DNA of 64,000 nucleotides from Phytomonospora sp040655735 (GTDB lineage Bacteria > Actinomycetota > Actinomycetes > Mycobacteriales > Micromonosporaceae): the NCBI RefSeq assembly GCF_040655735.1, contig NZ_JBFAKK010000004.1, positions 584,197 to 648,196 on the forward strand, read 5' to 3'. The position numbers and the translations under genes are program-made. The notes under the pieces are model-generated. The model was not told the origin of the DNA and made no database searches. It worked only from the letters and a program-made list of their open reading frames with translations. Positions 34,332 to 43,076 of the stretch are shown here, piece after piece. The stretch's first letter is position 1, and the number at the start of each line of letters is the position of its first letter.

Positions 34332-34571
34332 CCTAGCGCTCAAGATCTCCAGCCGCTGAGTTTCATCACCGGGCTCATGGTCGGCCTGACACTCACCCAG
34401 CTCCTGTTCCACGTCCACGATGCCCCTCGAAATGGTCGGCGCCATACCCATCGCCGTCCAGACTTTCGGCTCACCTGACGCCGGTATTGCCGGCCGAGAA
34501 GTCCTCAAGCGCACGAACCGCAGGTGAAAGGGTCTTGACGAATTCCTGACGCCGCCACCTCACCACGTGGC

Positions 34572-34597
34572 TGTACAAATGGCTAGTCTGCTGTACA
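34572..34597. promoter_or_regulatory. TGTACA repeat at the TetR start
   Basis: Two TGTACA palindromes 20 bp apart, the second touching the start codon at 34597. A candidate autoregulatory operator. Confidence 0.4.
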
Positions 34598-35226
34598 TGC
34601 GTTCAGTCGATGATCTGACCGGGCGGGCCCGCATCCGCGACGCCGCCCTGGAACTGTTCGGCGAGCAGGGATTCGCCCGAGTCACGGTGCGGGCCATCGC
34701 CGCCCGCGCCGGCGTGTCGCCCGCACTCCTGGGGCACCACTTCGGCTCCAAGGAAGGCCTCCGCCAGGCCTGCGACGCTCACGTCTCGGATCTGGTGCGT
34801 GGGGGGCCGGACGCCGCCACTGCTCTCGACGATCCACGCCGGCTTGCGGCCATGCTCGAAGCCGCGGCCCCCGTCCGCCGCTACCTCGCTCGAGCCTTCC
34901 TTGAGGGGAGCGACGACGCCGCCGCCCTTTTCGACGACATCGTCACCGCCACCGCCGGGTTCCTCGACGACGGCACACGCGACGGCCGCGTCCAGCCCGC
35001 CGACGACCCGCAGACGCGAGCGGCCGTGTACGTGACCTGGCTGCTGGCACCGCTGGTCTTCGACACCCACCTCGCGCGCGTTCTCGGCGTCGACGACATC
35101 CACGACCCGGCGGCGACCATGCGCTTGTCCCGCAGCGCCGTCGAGATGATGACCCGAGGCGTCTTCCGCGACGACAGTGTCCTGGACGCGTGGGACGCCG
35201 CGGCGAAAGAGACGAGGCGGGCGTGA
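34597..35226 (+). CDS. TetR/AcrR-family transcriptional regulator
   Basis: 209 residues from the ATG at 34597 (an upstream in-frame ATG at 34567 would add ten residues). N-terminal helix-turn-helix in RIRDAALELFGEQGFARVTV and RAIAARAGVSPALLGHHFGSKE; the rest is the helical ligand pocket. First gene of a tight three-gene operon: its stop overlaps the GTG of the glycosyltransferase (GTGA). It probably represses the operon through the TGTACA pair and lets go on binding the small molecule that the enzymes modify. Confidence 0.85.
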   Translation: MRSVDDLTGRARIRDAALELFGEQGFARVTVRAIAARAGVSPALLGHHFGSKEGLRQACDAHVSDLVRGGPDAATALDDPRRLAAMLEAAAPVRRYLARAFLEGSDDAAALFDDIVTATAGFLDDGTRDGRVQPADDPQTRAAVYVTWLLAPLVFDTHLARVLGVDDIHDPAATMRLSRSAVEMMTRGVFRDDSVLDAWDAAAKETRRA

Positions 35227-36485
35227 AGGTCCTCATCCTCACCCACGGCACACGCGGCGACGTCCAGCCCTACGCGGCTCTCGCCGTGGCCCTCAAACGC
35301 GAAGGGCACGATCCGGTCCTGGCCGGACCCGCGGCCTCCGCACCCCTGGCCGCATCCCACGCGCTGACCTACATGCCTCTCGACGACGGCCCCAACAAGC
35401 TCATCGACGACCCACGCATACGCCGGGCGATCGAGAACAACTATCGCGGCCTGCGCGGCAAACTCACCGCCCTCGACGTCATCCGCGCCAGCAAACCGCT
35501 CATGGCGAAGGTGCTCGACGACATGGCCACCGCCGCCGAAGGCGGAGCTGACCTGGTCGTCCACGCCGCCGGAATGCCCGGCCAGCACTTCGCCGAAGCC
35601 CTAGGCGTGCCTTCGGTACCGGTCGCCCTCCAACCCGTCTGGGTGCCGACCGCCGCCTTCGGCAATCCAATGCTCCCCATCCCGCTGCCCCGTGCACTCA
35701 ATCGCGCTTCATACCAGCCGATCAAGCTCCTCCTGCGATCCTTCAGCGGCATCGCCGACAAGATCCGCAAGAACCGCCTCGGCCTTCCCCGCCGATCCGG
35801 ACGACACGACATCCTCCACCAGCCCGACGGCACCCCGTCGACGGTTCTCCAGGCCTTCAGTCGTCACGTTCTGCCCGCCGCCCTCGACTACCCGGCCCAC
35901 GTGCACACCACCGGCTTCTGGTATCTGCCCGCGCCGCCGGACTGGACCCCGCCGGCCCGGCTGGCGGCGTTTCTGGACGCCGGAGAACCCCCTGTCTACA
36001 TCGGATTCGGCAGCATGGCCGGAAACGACCCGCGACGTGTCGGAAGCATCGTCACCGAGGCCGTCGGCCGCGCGGGTGTCCGCGCCGTTCTCGTCTCCGG
36101 TTGGGGAGGAATGGCCGCCGAACACCTCCCCGACCACATCATGCTCCTCGACCAGGTCCCACACGACCAGCTCTTCCCACGCACCGCCGCCGTCGTCCAC
36201 CACGGCGGTGGCGGCACCACAGGCGCAGCGCTGGCCGCAGGCCGACCCCAGGTCGTGTGCCCCTTCGTCGCCGACCAACCGTTCTGGGCGCAACGCATGC
36301 ACGCCGCCGGCGTAGCCCCACCACCCCTGCCACAGCGCAGACTCACCGCCACCGGGCTGGCCGAGGCGATCCGCCGCGCCACGACCGACACCACCATGAA
36401 CGATGCCGCCACCACCCTCGCCGACCGCATTCGCGCCGAAGACGGCGTGCGCACCGCCGTGAAAATCCTGGAGACCCTGGCATGA
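35223..36485 (+). CDS. GT1-family glycosyltransferase (MGT/UGT type)
   Basis: 420 residues from the GTG at 35223. The N-terminal acceptor domain starts VLILTHGTRGDVQPYAALAV, the signature of the GT28/sterol glucosyltransferase N-domain; the C-terminal donor domain has VYIGFGSMAGNDP and the UDP-sugar motif VVHHGGGGTTGAALAAGRPQ followed by PFVADQPFWAQRM. It should transfer a sugar from an NDP donor to a lipophilic acceptor (sterol, polyketide or macrolide). Co-translated with TetR before it and P450 after it, which suggests decoration or inactivation of one hydrophobic compound. Confidence 0.88.
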   Translation: MKVLILTHGTRGDVQPYAALAVALKREGHDPVLAGPAASAPLAASHALTYMPLDDGPNKLIDDPRIRRAIENNYRGLRGKLTALDVIRASKPLMAKVLDDMATAAEGGADLVVHAAGMPGQHFAEALGVPSVPVALQPVWVPTAAFGNPMLPIPLPRALNRASYQPIKLLLRSFSGIADKIRKNRLGLPRRSGRHDILHQPDGTPSTVLQAFSRHVLPAALDYPAHVHTTGFWYLPAPPDWTPPARLAAFLDAGEPPVYIGFGSMAGNDPRRVGSIVTEAVGRAGVRAVLVSGWGGMAAEHLPDHIMLLDQVPHDQLFPRTAAVVHHGGGGTTGAALAAGRPQVVCPFVADQPFWAQRMHAAGVAPPPLPQRRLTATGLAEAIRRATTDTTMNDAATTLADRIRAEDGVRTAVKILETLA

Positions 36486-37675
36486 ACCTCGACGAACCCG
36501 ACCTGACCGAACTGATCACCACCCCTGACCGCGACGCCTTCTTCACCGCCCTGGCCGCCGGACCACCAGTCCGCCGCGCCCGCTACCTCGACGGCACACG
36601 AGTCTGGCTGATCACCGGCTACGCCGAGGCACGCTCCGCCCTATCGGATCCACGATTCAGCAGCGACGGCGAGCGGGCGGGCGTACTGGACGTCGGCGCC
36701 ACCGCCGGCATCCCCGAGGACATCCGGCCCTACCTCATGAACACGCTGGGCGCCTACGACCCACCCGACCACACCCGGCTGCGCAACCTCGCCGCCAAGG
36801 CGTTCACCGCACGCCGCGTCGCCCGGCTGCGCCCGCACATCGAACGCATCTGCGCGTCCCTGCTCGACGGCCTCGACGAGGAAGCCGAGTTCATCGAGGA
36901 CTTCGCCTACCCCTTCCCCATCCAGGTGATCTGCGAACTCCTCGGCGTCCCCGACACCGACCGCGACATCTGGCGCTCGGCCGCCGTCGACCTCACCGCA
37001 CCCGACCCGACGCGTATCGCCACCGGAGCGCGAACCCTGGTCGCCTACATGCGCGATCTCATCACCACCAAGCGAGCCAACCCCGCCGACGACCTGATCT
37101 CCGCCCTGGTCACCGCCCGCGACGACGCCGGCGACAGGCTCAGCGACACCGAAACCGTCGCACTCAGCCTCAGCATGCTCATCGCAGGCCACGAGACCAC
37201 CGTCGCGCTCATCGCCTCAAGCATGCTCCACCTGCTCGCCGAGCCGGACCTTCTCGACCGGCTGCGCAACCACCCCGAACAGATCCCGGCGGCCGTCGAG
37301 GAGTTCCTCCGCCACAGCGGACCGGCCGAGATCGCCGTCATGCGCTACACCACCGAGACCGTACGATTCGGCGACGTCGACATCCCCGAAGGCCAGGCCG
37401 TCCAGATCGCCTACGCCGCCGCCAACCACGACCCCCGCCGCTTCGACGCGGCGGACAGCCTCGACATCACTCGGCCCGACAACCCCCACCTCGGATTCGG
37501 TCACGGCATCCACTACTGCCTGGGCGCCGCGCTCGCCCGCGCCGAGACCGAGATCGCGCTGACCGGGCTCCTCATCCGCTTCCCCCGCATCGAAGCCACG
37601 ATCCCGACCGAAGAGGTCGGGCTGCGCCCCGGTCTGATGCGCATGCCCGCGACGCTGCCCCTGCGGCTGCGCTGA
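36482..37675 (+). CDS. Cytochrome P450
   Basis: 397 residues, a soluble bacterial class I P450. I-helix AGHETTVALIASS with the oxygen-activating Thr, ExxR in VEEFLRHSGP, and the heme loop FGHGIHYCLGAALARAE with the Cys ligand. YDPPDHTRLRNLAAKAFTAR is the usual CYP105/107-like C-helix. The ATG overlaps the glycosyltransferase stop (ATGA). It needs a ferredoxin and reductase encoded elsewhere. It presumably hydroxylates the compound that the neighbouring glycosyltransferase modifies. Confidence 0.92.
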   Translation: MNLDEPDLTELITTPDRDAFFTALAAGPPVRRARYLDGTRVWLITGYAEARSALSDPRFSSDGERAGVLDVGATAGIPEDIRPYLMNTLGAYDPPDHTRLRNLAAKAFTARRVARLRPHIERICASLLDGLDEEAEFIEDFAYPFPIQVICELLGVPDTDRDIWRSAAVDLTAPDPTRIATGARTLVAYMRDLITTKRANPADDLISALVTARDDAGDRLSDTETVALSLSMLIAGHETTVALIASSMLHLLAEPDLLDRLRNHPEQIPAAVEEFLRHSGPAEIAVMRYTTETVRFGDVDIPEGQAVQIAYAAANHDPRRFDAADSLDITRPDNPHLGFGHGIHYCLGAALARAETEIALTGLLIRFPRIEATIPTEEVGLRPGLMRMPATLPLRLR

Positions 37676-37707
37676 ACCAGCCCGATCGGCTTGTCACGAG
37701 TACCGAG

Positions 37708-37721
37708 GGGACTATCGTCAA
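37708..37721. promoter_or_regulatory. Possible DevR/DosR-type site before the CBS gene
   Basis: GGGACTATCGTCAA keeps the GGGACT half but only part of the other (GTC). It lies 43 bp before the GTG at 37764. Confidence 0.4.
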
Positions 37722-37763
37722 GTCTCAGCCGGAGCCTCGCGGCTCCCTGTCTTGGAGGTGCCC

Positions 37764-38210
37764 GTGCGCGCGCGTGATCTGGCGAGCGAGTTCCCGACCG
37801 TGAAGCGCGAGACTCTCGCCATCGAGGCCGCTCGTCTCCTGGCCGGCCAGGACCTTCCCGGTCTGATCGTGGTCGATGACGAAGGTCTGCCCTCGAAGGT
37901 CCTGCCGGGCACCCAAGTCCTGCGCATGGCAGTGCCGGGCTACTGCCAGGACGACCCTGTTCTCGCCCGCGTCATCGACGAGTCCGAGGCGGACCTGTTC
38001 CTGCGCGAGCTGGGGGAGCGCACGGTCGGCGACGGCCTCGACGAGGCCGATCGGGAGCTGCCGGTGGTCGACGGGGAGGCGACCGTTCTGGAGATCGCCT
38101 CGGTGATGGCCGCCAGTCGTTCACCGCTGGTCGCCGTGGTCGAGGACGGCCGAATGCTCGGCGCGATCAGCTTGGACGCGTTGCTCGACCGGGTCCTCGA
38201 TTTAGGTTAG
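37764..38210 (+). CDS. CBS-domain protein
   Basis: 148 residues; GTG start with GGAGG five bases upstream (an in-frame TTG at 37752 is less likely). Two CBS motifs: VRARDLASEFPTVKRETLAI with GLIVVDDEGLPSKVLPGTQV, and GERTVGDGLDEADRELPVVD with SPLVAVVEDGRMLGAISLDA. CBS pairs bind adenine nucleotides and gate transporters or enzymes. It is immediately upstream of the ArsB/NhaD-like transporter and may regulate it. A perfect 9-bp stem follows the stop. Confidence 0.8.
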   Translation: MRARDLASEFPTVKRETLAIEAARLLAGQDLPGLIVVDDEGLPSKVLPGTQVLRMAVPGYCQDDPVLARVIDESEADLFLRELGERTVGDGLDEADRELPVVDGEATVLEIASVMAASRSPLVAVVEDGRMLGAISLDALLDRVLDLG

Positions 38211-38220
38211 GGTCAGCGAC

Positions 38221-38246
38221 GTCGCCGACGTCTCAAGGTCGGCGAC
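38221..38246 (+). terminator. Hairpin between the CBS gene and the transporter leader
   Basis: GTCGCCGAC-GTCTCAAG-GTCGGCGAC, a perfect 9-bp stem. Its right arm is the first element of the duplicated leader, so it may be part of an RNA switch rather than a simple terminator. Confidence 0.5.
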
Positions 38247-38404
38247 AACGGTGTGCCGGGAAGTCTGGTCGGCGGTTCTGTCGGCGACTCCAGGAACAGG
38301 GTGCGCACTGTGGACAAGTCAAGGTCGGCGACAACGGTGTGCCGGGAAGTCTGGTCGGCGGTTCTGTCGGCGACTCCAGGAACAGGTGCGCACTGTGGAC
38401 AAGT
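38234..38404. repeat. Tandemly duplicated 86-bp leader of the transporter gene
   Basis: Two copies (38234-38319 and 38320-38404) differ by one G. Each runs from CAAGGTCGGCGACAACGG through GCCGGGAAGTCTGGTCGGC to TGCGCACTGTGGACAAGT, so each contains the ribosome site (CCAGGAACAGG) and start-codon region of the transporter. A third, single copy of the conserved core lies at 39745. Confidence 0.9.
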
Positions 38405-39681
38405 TCGACGTGATCGCCGCGTGTGTCATCTTTCTGGCGGCTTACGTCCTCATCGCCACCGAGAAGATCAACCGTGTCGCCGTCGCCCTCGGCGGTGCCG
38501 GTCTGATGCTGATCCTGCGGATCACCGACGCCCACCATGTCTTCTTCGATGAGGCGACGGGCATCGAGTGGAACGTCATCTTTCTGCTGCTCGGCATGAT
38601 GGTCATCGTCGGCGTCCTGCGCCCGACGGGCGTGTTCGAGTTCGTCGCGATCTGGGCGGCGAAGCGGGGGAGGGGCCGGCCTTTCCGGGTGATGGTCCTG
38701 CTCATCGTCATCACCGCTTTGGCGTCCGCTCTGCTCGACAACGTCACCACGGTACTGCTGGTCGTGCCGGTCACCTTGCTGATCTGCAAACGCCTCGACG
38801 TCAGCCCCGTGCCGTTTCTGCTGGCCGAGGTGTTCGCGTCCAACATCGGCGGCGCGTCGACCCTGGTCGGCGATCCACCGAACATCATCATCGCCGCCAA
38901 GGCGAACCTGACCTTCAACGACTTCCTCGTCCATATGGCACCGATCGCGATCGTCTTGGTCGCGGTCCTCATCGGTTTGAGCTGGCTGCTGTTCGGCCGC
39001 AAGATGAGCGTCGACTCCGAGCGCGCCGAGGCGATCATGCGCCTGTCGGAGAAGGAGGCCATCCGCGATCGGACCCTGCTGGTCAAGGCGGGTGTGGTCC
39101 TCGTGGCTGTCCTGGCCGCCTTCGTGCTGCATCCGGTCCTGCACTACGAGCCGTCGATCGTGGCCCTGCTGGGCGCCGGGATCCTGGTGATGATCACCAA
39201 GCTCGATCCGGCCGAGGCGATGCGCGACGTCGAATGGCACACCCTGGCGTTCTTCGCCGGCCTCTTCATCATGATCGGCGGGCTGGTCAACGTCGGCGTC
39301 ATCGGCGAGCTGTCGGCGGCGGCGGGAAACGCCGTCGGCGACAACCTTCCGCTGGCCGCCGGCGTGCTGGTCTGGGGTTCGGGCGTGTTGTCGGCGATCG
39401 TGGACAACATTCCGTATGTCGCGTCGATGAGCCCGATCGTGGTCGACCTCGTCGGCGGGGATCCCGATCGCAACGTCCTGTGGTGGTCGCTGGCGCTGGG
39501 CGCCGACCTCGGCGGCAACGCCACGATCATCGGCGCCTCGGCCAACGTCGTTGTCGCCGGCATCGCCGCCCGCAACGGCCACCCCATCGGCTTCTGGAAA
39601 TTCGCCAAGTACGGGGTGGTCGTCACGGTGATCACCCTGGCGATCTCGCACGCCTACATCTGGCTGCGCTACCTGGCCTGA
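38395..39681 (+). CDS. ArsB/NhaD-superfamily transporter
   Basis: 428 residues from the GTG at 38395 (MDKFDVIAACVIFLA). About 11-12 membrane helices. Conserved ion-transporter superfamily motifs: LLDNVTTVLLVVPVTLL, FASNIGGASTLVGDPPNIII and ALGADLGGNATIIGASANVV, two inverted halves each with an N/D-rich re-entrant loop. This matches the actinobacterial ArsA/ArsB1 (Rv2684-type) branch, which may move arsenite, Na+/H+ or citrate; the substrate is not decided by the sequence. The duplicated leader is directly upstream. Confidence 0.85.
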   Translation: MDKFDVIAACVIFLAAYVLIATEKINRVAVALGGAGLMLILRITDAHHVFFDEATGIEWNVIFLLLGMMVIVGVLRPTGVFEFVAIWAAKRGRGRPFRVMVLLIVITALASALLDNVTTVLLVVPVTLLICKRLDVSPVPFLLAEVFASNIGGASTLVGDPPNIIIAAKANLTFNDFLVHMAPIAIVLVAVLIGLSWLLFGRKMSVDSERAEAIMRLSEKEAIRDRTLLVKAGVVLVAVLAAFVLHPVLHYEPSIVALLGAGILVMITKLDPAEAMRDVEWHTLAFFAGLFIMIGGLVNVGVIGELSAAAGNAVGDNLPLAAGVLVWGSGVLSAIVDNIPYVASMSPIVVDLVGGDPDRNVLWWSLALGADLGGNATIIGASANVVVAGIAARNGHPIGFWKFAKYGVVVTVITLAISHAYIWLRYLA

Positions 39682-39744
39682 CCGGCAGGGGTAGGGCGCC
39701 GACGACTGTCCGAAGCGGATTGACAAGCGGCTGCGTGGTCAGGC

Positions 39745-39832
39745 AAGGTCGAGACCGGTGAGCCGGGAAGTCTGGTCGGCACAGGTCCGCGAAGCCCGTC
39801 GCGGTCCTGTCGAGACGAAGGTGTACTCCATG
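39745..39832 (+). promoter_or_regulatory. Third copy of the conserved leader core
   Basis: CAAGGTCGAGACCGGTGAGC followed by CGGGAAGTCTGGTCGGC repeats the core of the duplicated leader. It is followed by a stem ACAGGTCCGCG / CGCGGTCCTGT and then GGTGTACTCCATG, where the ATG opens a 10-codon peptide (MPNRHLGAHL) whose TGA overlaps the GTG of the next gene. This looks like a structured 5' leader with a start codon in its last segment. Confidence 0.55.
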
Positions 39833-39858
39833 CCCAACCGCCACCTTGGTGCGCACCT

Positions 39859-40971
39859 GTGAGGCGCAGCGGACGAGGATCCGCGGCGCCCTTCAACGAC
39901 CCGGCGTACCCCTTGATCAGATGGCCGGACGGCTGGATCGCCCCGCCGGTGCCGCACGGCTTCGGCGGCATCGCCGTACGGACACGCCGGCCCGGTGGAA
40001 ATCGTCGGCCGCAACCGGCCCGCAACGTCGGGGTCAATGGCCGACCACTCTGGCACGGGTGGGGCCGGATGATCGCCGTGGTGCCTCCCGGTGAGCACCT
40101 GGTCGAGATTCGCGAGGAATCCGTCGAAGGCGCGTGCTGGGTCTCGGTACGCAGCGGCCAGACGGTCGAGCTCGAGTACGTCGCCTCACGAGCACCAGGC
40201 TCTCCGGGCCTGCTGGGGCACATCCCGATCCGCGGAGTCGGAACGACAAAGCGCTCCTGGGCGCTGTCCCTCGGGCTGCTCCTGGTCGCGCTCGCGATAC
40301 TTCCGTACACCCGTCTGCCGGAACTCCTGGGCAGACCGCCCCGGTTCACGCTGCTCGTCGCGGCGATGGTCTCGGCCGCACTCGCCGGTCCATGGCTGTG
40401 GGAACGGCGGCGCCGTCGCAAGGACATGCGCCTCAGGACTGAAGCGGCAGACGAGGCAAGGCTCGTCACGGACGCGGCCTCGCGTAAACCGGGGCACTTT
40501 CTCGGCACGACGCCCAAGGCCGTTCCAAAACCCGACTACGGGACCAGCGGCCTGCTCGTCGCCTTCAGACATCGTCATACGCTGACCCCAGGTCAGGAGC
40601 ACGCGGGAAACCGGTGCTCCTGGCTGGCCGATCCACGCCTGTGGATCGACGGCCGCAAACGGCCCGCTTCGTGGGCGACGTGGTGGTTCGAGCTCCCCGA
40701 CGGGCACCACGAGGTCGAGGTCTGGTTGCCCACGGGACAGGATCACGCCGGCCCGACGCGGTCTCCCGACGAGCGGATCGCGCCGTTGACCGTGCCCGTC
40801 GACATCGCCGAAGGGGATACGCGTCTTCTCGTCATCGAGGTCGAGACGCATACGACCTTCGGTACGGCCACCCTGAGCCTGGTCGAGGACGGTAGTCACC
40901 GGCCTGTGCCGAGGCGGACGACCGAGCTTCCGCTCAATGTGAGCCACCAGATCAGTGTGACGACACGCTGA
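39859..40971 (+). CDS. Hypothetical membrane protein with two similar beta domains
   Basis: 370 residues from a GTG that overlaps the stop of a 10-residue leader peptide. An N-terminal domain with NGRPLWHGWGRMIAVVPPGE/HLVEIRE is followed by two membrane helices at about 135-152 and 160-178, a charged linker, and a second domain with IDGRKRPASWATWWFELPDG/HHEVEVW that looks like a copy of the first. Both resemble small beta-sandwich modules. No family name. A late ATG is not needed since the frame is coherent. Confidence 0.55.
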   Translation: MRRSGRGSAAPFNDPAYPLIRWPDGWIAPPVPHGFGGIAVRTRRPGGNRRPQPARNVGVNGRPLWHGWGRMIAVVPPGEHLVEIREESVEGACWVSVRSGQTVELEYVASRAPGSPGLLGHIPIRGVGTTKRSWALSLGLLLVALAILPYTRLPELLGRPPRFTLLVAAMVSAALAGPWLWERRRRRKDMRLRTEAADEARLVTDAASRKPGHFLGTTPKAVPKPDYGTSGLLVAFRHRHTLTPGQEHAGNRCSWLADPRLWIDGRKRPASWATWWFELPDGHHEVEVWLPTGQDHAGPTRSPDERIAPLTVPVDIAEGDTRLLVIEVETHTTFGTATLSLVEDGSHRPVPRRTTELPLNVSHQISVTTR

Positions 40972-41002
40972 GGGAGAGCGCGGCGGACGGTCGTGCCTGA
41001 CC

Positions 41003-41491
41003 TCAGGTGCTCTCCCGGGCCCGCCGTTGCTCGGCGGCGGTGCTCGGGACCGTGGCTTCACTGAGGTACGTCGGCGGGTCGGGGTGCAGTGTGAGCGGGT
41101 CGCCGGAGTACTTCTCGGCCCTCGGGGTGACGAGGTCGAGTTCGGCGTGTTCGAGATCCGGGTGGAAGCGGAAGTAGGGCGTGAGGCCGAAGATGTCGAG
41201 CTGTCGCGCGAGGTGCGCGTGCAGCCCCACCAACTCGACGGTTCGCTTGTTCGCCCAGGCGGCCTTGGCGGCTCGCAGCAGCATTCCGATGCCGATGGAG
41301 TCGCAGAAGGTCACCGCTGTCATGTCGATGACCACCCGCAGCGAAGGGGCACCGGCCGCGGCGTCGGTGAACGCTTGCTCCCGAGGACCCGTCATCAGGA
41401 TGTCGATCTCACCGGTCAGCGCCACTACCCGCGCCCCGGGGTGGTCGCTGACGGTCAAGGTCGGATCCTGTCGTTCTGCCACGTCGATCAT
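41003..41491 (-). CDS. STAS-domain anti-anti-sigma factor
   Basis: 162 residues from the ATG at 41491; the frame continues upstream to 41596 without support. Residues 15-115 form a STAS domain: RVVALTGEIDILMTGPREQA, then VIDMTAVTFCDSIGIGMLLR, where the Ser in CDSIGIGML is the usual phosphorylation site. Such proteins bind an anti-sigma kinase to free a stress or developmental sigma factor. The C-terminal 45 residues are extra and polar. It follows the arsenic operon by 100 bp on the same strand and is probably independent of it. Confidence 0.8.
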   Translation of the reverse strand: MIDVAERQDPTLTVSDHPGARVVALTGEIDILMTGPREQAFTDAAAGAPSLRVVIDMTAVTFCDSIGIGMLLRAAKAAWANKRTVELVGLHAHLARQLDIFGLTPYFRFHPDLEHAELDLVTPRAEKYSGDPLTLHPDPPTYLSEATVPSTAAEQRRAREST

Positions 41492-41592
41492 CCTGTTCTC
41501 GTCGTTGCGGTCATTGCTGTCCACGCTTCTTGCCACCTGATGGCCCAGGCCGATCGACACCGGTGGGGAGCGGTACCGAAAGCGCCGGTCCG

Positions 41593-42003
41593 TCACTTCT
41601 TCGGGACCAACTCGGTGAGCAGCTTTTCGACACGCCGGTCGATGTCGTCACGGATGGAGCGGACGGCTTCGAGTCCTTGTCCGGCGGGGTCGTCGAGTTC
41701 CCAGTTGAGGTAGCGTTTGCCGGGGTAGATGGGGCAGGCGTCGCCGCAGCCCATGGTGATGACGACGTCGGAGGCTCGCACCGCCTCATCCGTGAGCGGC
41801 TTGGGAAACTCCTTGGACAGGTCGAGGCCGAGTTCCTCCATCGCGGTCACAACCGCGGGGTTGATGGTGTCGGCGGGTGCGGATCCGGCGGAGCGGACGG
41901 TGACGCGGCCGGCGGCGTGGTGGTCGAGGAGGGCGGCGGCCATTTGGGAGCGGCCGGCGTTGTGGACGCAGACGAAGAGGACTTCGGGGTTTGGGGCGGT
42001 CAT
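41593..42003 (-). CDS. arsC: Arsenate reductase (low-molecular-weight phosphatase type)
   Basis: 136 residues. VLFVCVHNAGRSQMAAALLD holds the P-loop C-x5-R with the nucleophilic Cys; MGCGDACPIYPGKRYLNWEL carries the two resolving Cys and DDP the acid Asp region. It reduces arsenate to arsenite using thioredoxin or mycothiol/mycoredoxin. Third gene of arsR-acr3-arsC; its ATG overlaps the acr3 stop (ATGA). Confidence 0.92.
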   Translation of the reverse strand: MTAPNPEVLFVCVHNAGRSQMAAALLDHHAAGRVTVRSAGSAPADTINPAVVTAMEELGLDLSKEFPKPLTDEAVRASDVVITMGCGDACPIYPGKRYLNWELDDPAGQGLEAVRSIRDDIDRRVEKLLTELVPKK

Positions 42004-43076
42004 GCGGGTTTCCCTTCGAAGCGGCGGCGCAGGGACAGGGCGGCGTAGACGAGGGCGACGAGGACGGGGACTTCGATGAGGGGTCCGACGACGCCGGCGA
42101 GGGCTTGTCCGCTGGTGACGCCGAAGGTGGCGATGGCGACGGCGATGGCGAGTTCGAAGTTGTTGCCGGCGGCGGTGAAGGCGAGGGTCGTGGTGCGTTC
42201 GTAGGTCATGCGCAGGCCCTTGCCGAGGGCGAAGGATCCGGTCCACATGAGCGCGAAGTACGCGAGCAGGGGCAGGGCGATGCGGGCCACGTCCCATGGG
42301 CGGGAGGTGATCTGGTCGCCTTGGAGGGCGAAGAGGATGACGATGGTGAACAGCAGGCCGTAGAGGGCGGCGGGTCCGATGCGGGGGAGGAACTTCTTCT
42401 CGTACCAGGTGCGGCCTTTCGTCTTTTCGCCGAACTTGCGGGTGAGGTATCCGGCGAGCAGTGGGATGCCGAGGAAGATGAGGACGGACTTGGCGATCTG
42501 CCAGGCACTGATGTCGAGTGCGGTCTGTTCGAGTCCGAGCCATCCGGGGAGGATCTGGAGGTAGAACCAGCCGAGGACGCCGAAGGCGATGACCTGGAAC
42601 ACCGAGTTGAGCGCGACGAGGACGGCGGCGGCTTCGCGGTCGCCGCGGGCGAGGTCGTTCCAGATGATGACCATGGCGATGCAGCGGGCGAGGCCGACGA
42701 TGATCAGGCCGGTGCGGTACTCGGGGAGGTCGGGCAGGAAGATCCAGGCGAGGGCGAACATCAAGGCGGGGCCGAGGATCCAGTTCAGTACCAGCGAGGC
42801 CCACATGAGCCGGCGGTCTCGGGTGACGGTGTCGAGGCGGTCGTAGCGGACCTTCGCCAGTACCGGGTACATCATGATCAGCAGTCCGAGCGCGATCGGC
42901 AGGGAGATTCCGTCGATCTGGACGGCGTCGAGGACCTGGCCGAGGCCGGGAATGCCGCGTCCGGCGAGCAGTCCGATGCCCATCGCCAGGGCGATCCACA
43001 AGGGTAGGAAGCGGTCCAGTCGCGACAGGCGCGCGACGACAGGTGCGGTGTCGGGCGTCTGTTCGGTGCTGGTCAC
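42000..43076 (-). CDS. acr3: ACR3-family arsenite efflux pump
   Basis: 358 residues, ten membrane helices. LDRFLPLWIALAMGIGLLAG, YPVLAKVRYD, ARCIAMVIIWNDLARGD (the conserved Cys of ACR3 helix 4) and FTAAGNNFELAIAVAIATFG are diagnostic of ACR3/ArsB-type arsenite permeases. It exports As(III) made by ArsC. The start overlaps the arsR stop by four bases. Confidence 0.93.
   Translation of the reverse strand: MTSTEQTPDTAPVVARLSRLDRFLPLWIALAMGIGLLAGRGIPGLGQVLDAVQIDGISLPIALGLLIMMYPVLAKVRYDRLDTVTRDRRLMWASLVLNWILGPALMFALAWIFLPDLPEYRTGLIIVGLARCIAMVIIWNDLARGDREAAAVLVALNSVFQVIAFGVLGWFYLQILPGWLGLEQTALDISAWQIAKSVLIFLGIPLLAGYLTRKFGEKTKGRTWYEKKFLPRIGPAALYGLLFTIVILFALQGDQITSRPWDVARIALPLLAYFALMWTGSFALGKGLRMTYERTTTLAFTAAGNNFELAIAVAIATFGVTSGQALAGVVGPLIEVPVLVALVYAALSLRRRFEGKPA

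Noticed and set aside
38234..38404. Reading the duplicated leader as a cobalamin riboswitch
   Set aside because: GGGAAG and an ACTGTG end are present, but the B12-box order and the GCCACTG consensus are not met, so it is reported as an unassigned structured leader.
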